In this document: piece by piece, positions 54,459 to 63,887 of the stretch
Layout: every line of letters begins with the position of its first letter
Numbering within the stretch: position 1 is the stretch's first letter
Origin: Roseburia zhanii
Lineage (GTDB): Bacteria; Bacillota; Clostridia; Lachnospirales; Lachnospiraceae
Length of the DNA stretch: 64,000 bases
Direction of reading: 5' to 3'
NCBI RefSeq assembly: GCF_014287635.1
Contig: NZ_JACOPH010000009.1
Location: forward strand, 46,414 to 110,413
The notes under the pieces: generated by a model
Told to the model about the DNA's origin: nothing
Seen by the model: only the letters and a program-made list of their open reading frames with translations
Database searches by the model: none
Position numbers and translations under genes: made by a program

Positions 54459-55526
54459 ATGAGTGAAATATTACAACTGGATTATTATTATGGAATAGAA
54501 GCAGAACAGTTCTCATTCTATCGTGTTCCTCGCCTGCTGATCAAGGATGAAAGATTTAAGAAATTATCCAGTGATGCAAAACTTTTATACGGTCTGATGC
54601 TTGATCGTATGTCCTTATCTATAAAAAATGAGTGGTTTGATGAGGACAATCGGGCATATATCATATACACCATAGACAGTATTATGGAAGATTTGGGGTG
54701 TGGAAAGGAAAAGGCGGTTAAGGTTCTTGCAGAGCTGGATTCTGTTAAGGGAATTGGTCTGGTAGAGAAAGTGCGTAGAGGATTGGGCAAACCGGACATC
54801 ATATATGTGAAGAACTTTGCTTCACTGGCAGAAAATGTAGATGAAAAAAAGTCTGGAAACACTGATAAAATCACAGAAGTCGGAAAATCAGGCTTCAAGA
54901 AGTCGGAAAATCGAACTTCAAGAAGTCCGGAAATCGAACTTCAAGAAGTCGGAAAATTGGACTTCAGGAAGTCGGAAAATCAGACCTCTGGAAGTCCGGA
55001 AATCGAACCTCAAGAAGTCGGAGAATCGAACCCTAATTATACTAACTATAATCAGACTGATTTAAACTATACTGAGGAGAGTTATATCAATCCTATCATT
55101 CAATCTGATTCAGGGAAAAAGGATACGATGGATGTGATGGATGATGTCCAGACATACATAGAGCTAATCAAAGAAAATATCAGTTACGATCACCATATGC
55201 AGTATGATGGTTATGGAAAGAGAGAGCTTTACGATGAACTGTTCCAGGTAATCTGTGAGGTAGTCTGCGTGAAGCGTCCAACAATCAGGGTAGCAGGAGA
55301 AGAATATCCGTATGAGCTTGTGAAATCAAGGTTTTTGAAACTGGAAAGCAGCCATTTGGAATATGTGATTGGCTGTATGCAGAATACCACCACTAAAATC
55401 ACAAATATCAAGGCATATATGATTACGTCACTTTATAATGCACCCACTACGATAAATCATTTTTATCAACAGGAAGTGCAGCATGATATGTACGGGGGAG
55501 GCTGGCATGAAAAGGGTATTGTTTAA
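54459..55526 (+). CDS. repA: RepA_N family replication initiator
   Basis: A 355-residue initiator. The RepA_N domain fills about residues 10-110 (FYRVPRLLIKDERFKKLSSDAKLLYGLMLDRM, DSIMEDLGCGKEKAVKVLAELD). Residues about 139-191 are encoded by seven 23-bp repeats and give two 23-residue repeats (EVGKxxFxKSENxTS). The C-terminal 150 residues are a second helical domain. In RepA_N plasmids the origin lies within the rep gene, so this element is likely to replicate as a circle after excision. AAAGGAGGAG precedes the start. Confidence 0.92.
   Translation: MSEILQLDYYYGIEAEQFSFYRVPRLLIKDERFKKLSSDAKLLYGLMLDRMSLSIKNEWFDEDNRAYIIYTIDSIMEDLGCGKEKAVKVLAELDSVKGIGLVEKVRRGLGKPDIIYVKNFASLAENVDEKKSGNTDKITEVGKSGFKKSENRTSRSPEIELQEVGKLDFRKSENQTSGSPEIEPQEVGESNPNYTNYNQTDLNYTEESYINPIIQSDSGKKDTMDVMDDVQTYIELIKENISYDHHMQYDGYGKRELYDELFQVICEVVCVKRPTIRVAGEEYPYELVKSRFLKLESSHLEYVIGCMQNTTTKITNIKAYMITSLYNAPTTINHFYQQEVQHDMYGGGWHEKGIV
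54875..55032 (+). repeat. seven 23-bp iterons inside repA, candidate replication origin
   Basis: Units start at 54875, 54898, 54921, 54944, 54967, 54990 and 55013 (last one partial), with the motif AGAAGTCGGAAAATC near each start. The 23-bp period is not a multiple of three, so the selection appears to be on DNA, not protein. Confidence 0.85.
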
Positions 55527-55821
55527 GGTGATACTGCCATTGCTTGTAATTGCAGTGTGGATGAATATGTGCTATTGGATTTGTGTAGATGGAAATGGGG
55601 TAAACTGGTTTCAATTTTGGATTATGAGTGGGTTCCCATTTGGGATACGGAAGATGCTTATGCTGTTGATACCACGCAACTTTGGGACTGCCGGAAGCAT
55701 AGGTGTGCTTGCACTGGATGCCATTATAGGCGGAGTCATAGGTGTGGTTGTCCTTGCCATAAAAATAGCTGCGATCATCAAAGAAATAATAAATATTATA
55801 CTGGAATATGCAAGGAGATAG
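55507..55821 (+). CDS. DUF6050 membrane protein
   Basis: A 104-residue protein with three hydrophobic segments (ILPLLVIAVWMNMCYWIC; FWIMSGFPFGIRKMLMLLIP; GVLALDAIIGGVIGVVVLAI). The pattern matches the DUF6050 family found downstream of repA in such elements. It starts inside the repA 3' end with GGGGGAGG before it. Function unknown. Confidence 0.85.
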   Translation: MKRVLFKVILPLLVIAVWMNMCYWICVDGNGVNWFQFWIMSGFPFGIRKMLMLLIPRNFGTAGSIGVLALDAIIGGVIGVVVLAIKIAAIIKEIINIILEYARR

Positions 55822-55838
55822 TTCATTTGCTGAAATGC

Positions 55839-55879
55839 AGGGCAGATATGAGATTGTAGATTTTGTATCTGCCCTCTTT
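55839..55879 (+). terminator. terminator, repeated unit copy 1
   Basis: AGGGCAGATA and TATCTGCCCT around GATTGTAGATTTTG, followed by CTTTA. The loop and arms are homologous to 57664-57706. Confidence 0.8.
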
Positions 55880-55882
55880 ATA

Positions 55883-55907
55883 ACTTCTAGTCGCAACGTC
55901 CAGAAGT
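55883..55907 (+). repeat. recurrent intergenic hairpin, copy 1
   Basis: Arms ACTTCTAG and CCAGAAGT (one mismatch), loop TCGCAACGT, then GGAAAGGAA and the start codon of the next gene. Confidence 0.75.
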
Positions 55908-55921
55908 GGAAAGGAAATAAA

Positions 55922-56572
55922 ATGGAATCAATGCGTGATACGAAACGGATTATGGAGCGGGAAATTAAGAAGGGCAGTACACCGCTTCAATTTGAAAGGA
56001 TCGAACTGGATGCATGTTGCTATCAGGAGATCGCATCAAAAGAGAAATTGACAGAGGTATTGCAGTATCTCCATAGAGTGGGGGAATATAAGGCATTGGC
56101 GAGCAAGACCATAATCAATAATGTCTATACGTTCATGAGAGGAAAAACACCGGATTTTACAAGGGCAAGAAGTGTTTTTGACAGGGAGAAAATCTATCAT
56201 CAGATGCTGCGGCAGGAGAAAAAGTTACAGCCGACTTATCAGGGGGATTGCTATGTTGAGACGGCAAGGTGTTACTTTTCTTTGCCGGAGGAAGAATGGG
56301 ATACACACAAGATGACATATCAGAAGAATGAAGCGTTTGGATTTATTATGTCAAACAAGTATATTTTGGGGTTATATAAGTATTGCAGGGAAGCTAGGCG
56401 GGATTTTGCTGTATGTTCAGCCAAAGTACCGGACAAAGGGGATGAGGTGGTTAATCGGCTTATGGGCATGGAGGATGTAGAGGTATTGGCGCATTGTCTG
56501 TTGCTGGATGATGTTATATTAAGTCATAAACAAGTCTCTGCAAATCTTTATACTATATTCATATTGAAATAA
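55922..56572 (+). CDS. hypothetical element protein, 216 residues
   Basis: Start at 55922, 14 bases after the hairpin and served by AAAGGAAAT. The protein is soluble, rich in charged and aromatic residues, with no recognised domain; notable parts are FERIELDACCYQEIASKEKLTEV, ARSVFDREKIYHQML and a C-terminal EDVEVLAHCLLLDDVI. Not recognised. It lies inside the block bounded by the repeated terminator/hairpin units, with the nuclease-like gene downstream. Confidence 0.65.
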   Translation: MESMRDTKRIMEREIKKGSTPLQFERIELDACCYQEIASKEKLTEVLQYLHRVGEYKALASKTIINNVYTFMRGKTPDFTRARSVFDREKIYHQMLRQEKKLQPTYQGDCYVETARCYFSLPEEEWDTHKMTYQKNEAFGFIMSNKYILGLYKYCREARRDFAVCSAKVPDKGDEVVNRLMGMEDVEVLAHCLLLDDVILSHKQVSANLYTIFILK

Positions 56573-56703
56573 TGGTGTAGATGGTAATTTATGTGAATCA
56601 TGTTTAAGTGTAGAATGTCAAAAGAGTTTTTGGTATAATTGGTTTTGCTAATCAAGTATGTTTTTAGAATTTGAGAAAATAAAATTTACGAGGTGAAAAT
56701 GAT

Positions 56704-57618
56704 ATGATTAACATAGATCGTGTGAAAAAACTAATTGACCAGATTCCTGAAATAAAAGCATTATTTAGACCCCAAAATTTTCAGATGTTTGCCCCATGTG
56801 ATCGTGCTACAGGACAACGTAAAAAATCTAGTTTTGAGTTTCAAACAATATATAAACAACCAGAATTTTTGAAATGGAAAGATCAATTATGCTTTGAACT
56901 AAATAAGATAGAGGGAGATAATTACATTGATGAAATAATGAAGTTATTGACTAATTTTAGTGGTTTGGGTGATGAGGGTAGGTTTGAGAAACTGGAATCA
57001 AAACTGAATGTATTAAGAGATCACTTAGAAGAATATAGCGATAATTGTAGTGAAACACAAATAGAAGATGATAGTAGAATTCCGGAAAAAGAGATTTGCG
57101 ATAAGGTGCTCCGGTCAATGTCAAAGCTTCAACGAAATCATAACTACAATATAGAAAGTAGTGAAGATACAATGAATGATTATATTCGAGATCTTTTAGA
57201 TGAAAGTTATATTGTAAAAGATCAGACAAGACAGGGAGAATCTGAGGCTGGTGAAGGTGCTGGAGAAGTTGATATACAAATATGCGCTGATGGATTACCC
57301 GTTGTTATGATAGAAGGTGTAAAGATTGCTTCATTAGAAAAGGATGCTTTAGATACTCATATCAATAAAGTTCTTACGAAATATGATCCTAATGGATGCC
57401 CATATGCTTTTTTACTTATTTATACAACTGTAAAAAATTTTGATTCTGGATATCAAAAGATTTTGGATTATTTTCAAGGATATGGTTATCCATATAATAG
57501 AGTTACAGACTTAGAAGATGTGCCTACTGGATATGCGGAATTAAAACACGCACAAATTATTTTGAATAGAAATAATCAAAAAACAAGGGTGCATATTTGG
57601 ACAGCACATATTGTTTAA
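56704..57618 (+). CDS. possible restriction-endonuclease-fold effector, unknown family
   Basis: A 304-residue protein with an N-terminal helical half and a C-terminal alpha/beta domain (about 150-304). In the latter a helix NDYIRDLLDES leads to ESEAGEGAGEVDIQI, then VVMIEGVKIAS and CPYAFLLIYTT. The order acidic residue (GEVDI), then a strand with E-x-x-K (IEGVK) resembles PD-(D/E)xK nuclease domains found at the ends of conflict and anti-phage proteins; this is inference from pattern. Codon use is more AT-rich than the surrounding element, suggesting a separate origin. It has its own leader with GAGGTGAAA. Role unknown; defence cargo is the leading guess. Confidence 0.5.
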   Translation: MINIDRVKKLIDQIPEIKALFRPQNFQMFAPCDRATGQRKKSSFEFQTIYKQPEFLKWKDQLCFELNKIEGDNYIDEIMKLLTNFSGLGDEGRFEKLESKLNVLRDHLEEYSDNCSETQIEDDSRIPEKEICDKVLRSMSKLQRNHNYNIESSEDTMNDYIRDLLDESYIVKDQTRQGESEAGEGAGEVDIQICADGLPVVMIEGVKIASLEKDALDTHINKVLTKYDPNGCPYAFLLIYTTVKNFDSGYQKILDYFQGYGYPYNRVTDLEDVPTGYAELKHAQIILNRNNQKTRVHIWTAHIV

Positions 57619-57663
57619 CGGATAAAAATAGTAACATGATTATAAAATTAAATAACAGCGTTA

Positions 57664-57706
57664 AGGCAGGTATGAGATCGAAAGATTTTGTATCTGCCTT
57701 TTTTTA
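57664..57706 (+). terminator. terminator, repeated unit copy 2
   Basis: AGGCAGGTA and TATCTGCCT with a long A/T-rich loop and seven T; homologous to 55839-55879. Confidence 0.85.
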
Positions 57707-57714
57707 TTGCAACA

Positions 57715-57739
57715 ACTTCTGGTCATAACGTCCAGAAGT
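57715..57739 (+). repeat. recurrent intergenic hairpin, copy 2
   Basis: Perfect arms ACTTCTGG/CCAGAAGT with loop TCATAACGT, followed by GGAAAGGAA and a start codon. Confidence 0.8.
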
Positions 57740-57753
57740 GGAAAGGAACAAAA

Positions 57754-57939
57754 ATGAGTAGAAAAAATGGAAAGAAGTTATTGATTGCGATTGCAGTAGG
57801 GGCAGTTGTCGTAAAGGCAGTGAGGGATGGCATAAAGGCAAAAAAGCAGGAAGAAGAACTCAGGTCTGCTTTGGATGATTTTTATGAGGAAGAACTGAAC
57901 TGGTGGGAAAGGGAACATGAGGAAGGAGAGAAATTGTAG
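57754..57939 (+). CDS. small membrane-associated element protein
   Basis: A 61-residue protein: a basic N-terminus, one hydrophobic helix (LLIAIAVGAVVVKAV) and an acidic tail (DDFYEEELNWWEREHEE). It follows the hairpin and AAAGGAAC site directly. Likely a one-pass membrane protein of the transfer region; no family assigned. PcfB lies 80 bases downstream. Confidence 0.65.
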   Translation: MSRKNGKKLLIAIAVGAVVVKAVRDGIKAKKQEEELRSALDDFYEEELNWWEREHEEGEKL

Positions 57940-58019
57940 ATATGGGAATGAAAATACAGCTCCACAGGCTGTTGGTTCCACCCTGACAGGAGAGGGACAG
58001 ATCAGGAAGGAGGTACACT

Positions 58020-58493
58020 GTGCAGGAGGAAACAACACAAAAAACGATTGCCCTTGCAATCAAGACATCCAAACTGACCGCAAGTGTTCTCCAGAAGGCG
58101 ATGAAGATGTATCTGGAGCATCAGAAGCATAAAGAGCCTTCCCACGGGAAAATACCGGTGAAAAAGCTGGTCGGTCAGGGAGCGGGTGCGAAGTCCATAG
58201 AGGTCACGGATGATAACATTAAGGCTTTTGAGCGTGTTGCAAGAAAGTACAATGTAGATTTCGCTGTAAAGCGGGATAAGACCACGGAACCGCAAAAATA
58301 CCTTGTATTTTTTAAGGGTAAGGATGCCGATGTGATTGCACAGGCGTTCAAGGAATTTGTAAAAGTTAATGAGAAAAAGCAACAGCGTCCGTCATTACGG
58401 CAGAAACTGAAAGGACTTCAGAAGATGATCGCACAGAACAAGAACCGGGAGCGGAGCAGAGAGAAAAACAAGGACAGGGGACAGAGCCTATAA
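58020..58493 (+). CDS. pcfB: PcfB family (DUF3801) conjugation protein
   Basis: A 157-residue protein that in related systems helps bring the relaxosome to the coupling protein. Pattern: TTQKTIALAIKTSKLTASVLQKAMKMYLE, KLVGQGAGAKSIEV, FERVARKYNVDFAVKRD and FKGKDADVIAQAFKEF, then a basic coiled tail. GTG start with AAGGAGG. The coupling-protein gene follows at once. Confidence 0.88.
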   Translation: MQEETTQKTIALAIKTSKLTASVLQKAMKMYLEHQKHKEPSHGKIPVKKLVGQGAGAKSIEVTDDNIKAFERVARKYNVDFAVKRDKTTEPQKYLVFFKGKDADVIAQAFKEFVKVNEKKQQRPSLRQKLKGLQKMIAQNKNRERSREKNKDRGQSL

Positions 58494-58522
58494 GCAAAGT
58501 CATTGACGGGATTGTAAAGGAT

Positions 58523-60331
58523 TTGCAGTCAATCCCGAAAACTGTCAAAGAAAAGTGCAGAGGGGTAAATGGGAAACAGCTTGCCCTCAAATGCGCTCCC
58601 TATGTGATATTTGGATATGTCTTGAATAAGGTTTCATGGCTGTATGGACAGCAGGCAGGAGATAACACGTTACAGAAGGTGTTGGACACGATCAATGGGA
58701 TGGGAGGTGCGTTTGTAAACCCGTTTCCCAGTTTTATGCCGAGGGATTTACTCGTTGGCGTAGGATGCGGGATAGGATTTCGTATGGTAGTATATTATAA
58801 AGCGAAAAATGCAAAGAAATTCCGGCAGGGAGTAGAATACGGTTCGGCAAGGTGGGGAACTGCCAAAGACATAGAGCCTTATGTCGATCCGGTATTTGAA
58901 AACAACGTGCTTTTAACGGCAACGGAGCGTCTTATGATGTCCGGCAGACCGAAGCAGCCGAAGTATGCAAGGAATAAAAACATTCTTGTGATCGGTGGCT
59001 CCGGTTCCGGTAAAACCCGTTTCTTTGTGAAGCCGAACCTGATGCAGATGCATTCCTCTTATGTGGTCACTGATCCGAAGGGTACTGTGCTGGTCGAATG
59101 CGGCAGGATGCTGTCTAAGAATGATTACCGGATTAAGGTGCTTAATACCATTAACTTTGCAAAATCAATGCATTACAACCCTTTTGCTTACATCCGGAGC
59201 GAAAAGGATATTCTGAAACTCGTAAACACAATCATTGTAAATACCAAAGGGGAAGGACAGCAAGCCTCTGAGGATTTCTGGGTGAAAGCCGAAAAGCTCT
59301 ATTACACGGCACTGATCGCATATATCTGGTACGAAGCACCGGAGGAAGAACAGAATTTTTCCATGCTGATTGATCTGGTGGATGCCAGTGAAGCAAGGGA
59401 AGATGATGAGGACTTCAAAAATGCGGTTGACCTGCTGTTTGAGGAGCTGGAGCAGAAGAACCCGAACCACTTTGCGGTAAGACAGTATAAAAAGTATAAA
59501 CTTGCCGCAGGAAAGACAGCAAAATCTATTCTGATTAGCTGTGGTGCGAGGTTGGCACCATTTGACATCAAGGAACTGCGTGACCTGACTTCTTATGATG
59601 AACTGGAGCTAGATACACTGGGGGAGAAAAAGACAGCATTGTTTGTCATTATCTCCGATACCGATGCGACATTCAATTTCATCGTGAGTATCATGTATTC
59701 GCAGTTATTCAATCTGCTCTGTGACAAGGCAGATGATGTATATAACGGGAGACTGCCGATCCACGTCCGGTGCTTACTGGACGAGTTTGCGAACATCGGA
59801 CAGATTCCACAGTTTGAGAAGCTGATAGCGACCATAAGGTCGAGGGAAATATCAGCTTCTATTATTTTACAATCAAAGTCACAGCTAAAGGCTCTGTATA
59901 AGGACAACGCATCGACCATCGAAGGAAACTGCGACACAACCCTGTTTTTGGGAGGAAAAGAGAAAGATACTCTGAAAGATCTGGCAGAAATTCTTGGGAA
60001 AGAAACGATTGACCTTTACAATACCTCGGATACAAGGGGGACGAGCCAGTCTTACGGTCTGAATTACCAAAAGACCGGAAAGGAACTGATGAGCCAGGAC
60101 GAGATTGCAGTCATGGATGGCAGCAAGTGTATCATGCAGCTTAGGGGCGTGAGACCTTTTTTCTCAGATAAGTTTGATATAACGAAGCATAAGCAGTACC
60201 CGCTGTTATCCGATTATGACAAAAAGAATGAATTTGACATTGAAAAATACGTCAAGAACCGCAACAGACTCCGCTTTAAGAGGAATGATGTGGTGGATGA
60301 GGTATGCGATGTCGGAGAAATTGCCGAGTAA
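58523..60331 (+). CDS. virD4: VirD4/TraG-type coupling protein
   Basis: A 602-residue type IV coupling ATPase that feeds DNA to the conjugation pore. An N-terminal region has two hydrophobic stretches (about 22-42, 75-92); Walker A GGSGSGKT is at 158-165, and Walker B VRCLLDEFANIGQIPQFEKL and SILLQSKSQLKALY-like motifs follow. The TTG at 58523 lacks a good site, and the same frame is open upstream into pcfB, so the true start may overlap pcfB. Belongs to the CD1115 subgroup by gene order. Confidence 0.93.
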   Translation: MQSIPKTVKEKCRGVNGKQLALKCAPYVIFGYVLNKVSWLYGQQAGDNTLQKVLDTINGMGGAFVNPFPSFMPRDLLVGVGCGIGFRMVVYYKAKNAKKFRQGVEYGSARWGTAKDIEPYVDPVFENNVLLTATERLMMSGRPKQPKYARNKNILVIGGSGSGKTRFFVKPNLMQMHSSYVVTDPKGTVLVECGRMLSKNDYRIKVLNTINFAKSMHYNPFAYIRSEKDILKLVNTIIVNTKGEGQQASEDFWVKAEKLYYTALIAYIWYEAPEEEQNFSMLIDLVDASEAREDDEDFKNAVDLLFEELEQKNPNHFAVRQYKKYKLAAGKTAKSILISCGARLAPFDIKELRDLTSYDELELDTLGEKKTALFVIISDTDATFNFIVSIMYSQLFNLLCDKADDVYNGRLPIHVRCLLDEFANIGQIPQFEKLIATIRSREISASIILQSKSQLKALYKDNASTIEGNCDTTLFLGGKEKDTLKDLAEILGKETIDLYNTSDTRGTSQSYGLNYQKTGKELMSQDEIAVMDGSKCIMQLRGVRPFFSDKFDITKHKQYPLLSDYDKKNEFDIEKYVKNRNRLRFKRNDVVDEVCDVGEIAE

Positions 60332-60355
60332 CTTCTGGTCACAACGTCCAGAAGT
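60331..60355 (+). repeat. recurrent intergenic hairpin, copy 3
   Basis: Perfect arms ACTTCTGG/CCAGAAGT, loop TCACAACGT, beginning at the virD4 stop codon. Here no terminator precedes it. Confidence 0.8.
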
Positions 60356-60454
60356 GGAACAACTGAATATGGAACCAGTACACAGGGAGCTTTGATGTAG
60401 AAAAAAATATATACACAAGGCTTCCTTTTATTTTTTTGAAAAAGGAGACGAATC

Positions 60455-60613
60455 ATGAGCTTTTTTACAACATCAGTAACAGGACTTAAAACAGTAGTAA
60501 CCGCTATCGGCGCAGGTGTCGGCGTATGGGGCGTTATCAACCTTCTGGAAGGGTATGGTAACGATAATCCGGGTGCAAAATCACAGGGCATCAAGCAGTT
60601 TATGGCTAATTAA
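60455..60613 (+). CDS. Maff2 family small membrane protein
   Basis: A 52-residue protein (starts MSFFTTSVTGLKTVV; contains GAGVGVWGVINLLEGYGNDNPG; ends KQFMAN) matching the Maff2 pattern, a small hydrophobic protein always beside virD4 in Tn1549-like elements and thought to be a pilin-like/VirB2-type subunit. AAAGGAGACG precedes the ATG. The gene expected next, a VirB6-like membrane protein, is not there; a regulator/tnpV/resistance segment follows instead. Confidence 0.85.
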   Translation: MSFFTTSVTGLKTVVTAIGAGVGVWGVINLLEGYGNDNPGAKSQGIKQFMAN

Positions 60614-60676
60614 AGGGAACAAAAAGAAAGGAAAAGCACAATCCAGACGGTATCAGCGGCAGGATACAAGAATAAA

Positions 60677-60705
60677 TTGTGATTACACAAGATTGGTGTT
60701 ATAAT
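60677..60705 (+). promoter_or_regulatory. promoter of XRE-tnpV unit
   Basis: TTGTGA (60677-60682), a 17-base spacer and TATAAT (60700-60705). Confidence 0.75.
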
Positions 60706-60717
60706 AAGAGAAAAGTT

Positions 60718-60760
60718 CCTGCCGGGGCAGCCGCCCCGGTGGTATGGATAAAAAGGCAGG
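60718..60760 (+). other. GC-rich leader hairpin before XRE gene
   Basis: CCGGGGC-AGCC-GCCCCGG (60722-60739) is a very stable 7-bp stem. The flanking CCTGCC (60718-60723) and GGCAGG (60755-60760) could pair instead, giving two mutually exclusive folds just before the GCAGGAAAA ribosome site. Confidence 0.5.
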
Positions 60761-60768
60761 AAAACAAT

Positions 60769-61041
60769 ATGCACATCAGCTATAAACCACTCTGGCATAC
60801 ACTGTTAGAGCGTGATATGAGAAAAGAAGATTTAAGGCTTGCCGCCGGTATGACAACGAATATGATTGCCAACATGAGCAAAGAGGGAAAGCACATCAGC
60901 ATGGATACATTGGCCCGTATCTGCGAAACGCTGAATTGTGAGATTACCGATGTGATTGAGTTAGTACCAGACGAGCCTGCTTCCACAGGAGGTAAGGAAC
61001 ATGAGCGAATTGAAACCAAGAATAACGGAAAACGGAATTGA
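60769..61041 (+). CDS. XRE-family regulator next to tnpV
   Basis: A 90-residue HTH protein: SYKPLWHTLLERDMRKEDLRLAAGMTTNMIANMSKEG with recognition helix about residues 22-42, then ARICETLNCEITDVIELV. This short type is frequent in clostridial mobile elements and often precedes tnpV. Start at 60769 behind GGCAGGAAAA; the frame continues upstream without a site. It overlaps tnpV by 41 bases. Confidence 0.85.
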   Translation: MHISYKPLWHTLLERDMRKEDLRLAAGMTTNMIANMSKEGKHISMDTLARICETLNCEITDVIELVPDEPASTGGKEHERIETKNNGKRN

Positions 61042-61378
61042 TTATATCCTTGTCGGAGATTACTATATCCCAGATTTGAAGCTGCCGGAGGAACACCGCC
61101 CTATCGGAAAGTACGGACGGATGCACCGGGAATATTTAAGAGAAGCCCACCCAGCCAGATTGAACACATTGACACTGACCGGGGAGTTATGGACATATCT
61201 TGCAGACCTGAACGAACAGGCACAGGAACGGTTAGACACCATCATGGAGCAGATGAAGGCTGCCGATGGTGTGACCGAGGAATTGAAGCGTACCCATCAA
61301 ATGGAATGGGTGCAGCGTTGCAATAACATTCACAACCGGGCAGAAGAAATTATTTTGCAAGAGATGATTTATTCATAA
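61001..61378 (+). CDS. tnpV: transposon-encoded TnpV-like protein
   Basis: A 125-residue TnpV protein, first known from Tn4451/Tn4453-type elements; function unresolved. Pattern: ENGIDYILVGDYYIPDLKLPEEHRPIGKYGRMHREYLREAHP, then TGELWTYLADLNEQAQERL and WVQRCNNIHNRAEEIIL. A clean AGGAGGTAAG lies inside the regulator gene. Its presence without tnpX marks a fragment or a frequently shared module. Confidence 0.88.
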   Translation: MSELKPRITENGIDYILVGDYYIPDLKLPEEHRPIGKYGRMHREYLREAHPARLNTLTLTGELWTYLADLNEQAQERLDTIMEQMKAADGVTEELKRTHQMEWVQRCNNIHNRAEEIILQEMIYS

Positions 61379-61432
61379 CGGTATGGTAGAATGATTATGA
61401 CAAATCGAAAGTTGACAAGGAGTTTTGATAGC

Positions 61433-61446
61433 GTGAAAAAAAGTTT

Positions 61447-61455
<9 letters not shown>
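61433..61455 (+). pseudogene. start fragment of a membrane-protein gene cut by the resistance segment
   Basis: GTG preceded by AAGGAG (61417-61422) encodes KKSLWKK and then runs out of frame at once. Joined to 63360 onward it gives a normal start for the hydrophobic protein there. Confidence 0.6.
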
Positions 61456-63279
<1,824 letters not shown>

Positions 63280-63359
63280 TTATATAATATATGAAAAGCT
63301 ATTATAAAAGACATTAGTATTAAATAGTTTAAAAAAATGAAAAATAATAAAGGAAAAAA

Positions 63360-63875
63360 ATATTTCTTAAAATTGTGATAGGGGTTGTTCTTGCTTGTAT
63401 TTTATTTGTTTGTTTTCTTTATACGAACAATGAGATCGGCGTGACTTCATCTAAGCTGGAGGCAGATATTCGTTCGTCGCAGAAGATTAAGGATGATTGG
63501 ACGGTCGATGGAAGCGTTTCCAGCACGATGGCTGCATATATTTCTTACCCTCAGGATTTGAGTGACCATTCTTTTTCCGTCTATGTCAATCGTCCAGGAC
63601 TTTCCTTCGGATATTTTTTCCGTGGAGGTGGAACTCTTTCGGGGATTCAAAGAGGAATTGTGGAGTTTACTGTAGAGGGATATAATGAACGAGCATTTAT
63701 TTCTATGAATCAACAGCAGGTGCAACAACTTGAAATAGATGATGGCAACACAATTCAAGTGGTTGATATTGACCGCAATAAACCTTTTGCGATTGTCTTG
63801 CCTATAAATGCGGGTAATATTACTTTTTATGATGTAAATAGAAATACTGTGGAATATTGGAATAATCCTCTTTGA
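63360..63875 (+). pseudogene. body of interrupted membrane-anchored protein gene
   Basis: From 63360 the frame reads IFLKIVIGVVLACILFVCFLY, a signal-anchor, then about 140 residues of an exported, beta-rich domain (SGSVSSTMAAYISYPQDL-like start; GYFFRGGGTLSG; EIDDGNTIQVVDIDRNKPFAIVLP). There is no ATG in frame; only a GTG at 63375 without a ribosome site, and the ATG at 63337 is one base out of phase. The missing start is at 61433. GC content returns to that of the element here. Function unknown. Confidence 0.6.
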
Positions 63876-63887
63876 CAAATTCCAGTT

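Noticed and set aside
54875..55032. Programmed frameshift or minisatellite in repA
   Set aside because: The frame stays open through all units and the encoded protein repeats every 23 residues; an origin iteron array explains it better.
63337..63375. ATG at 63337 as true start with a one-base frameshift
   Set aside because: The sequence before about 63355 looks like the tail of the inserted AT-rich segment, so the near-match in frame is probably accidental; kept only as an alternative.
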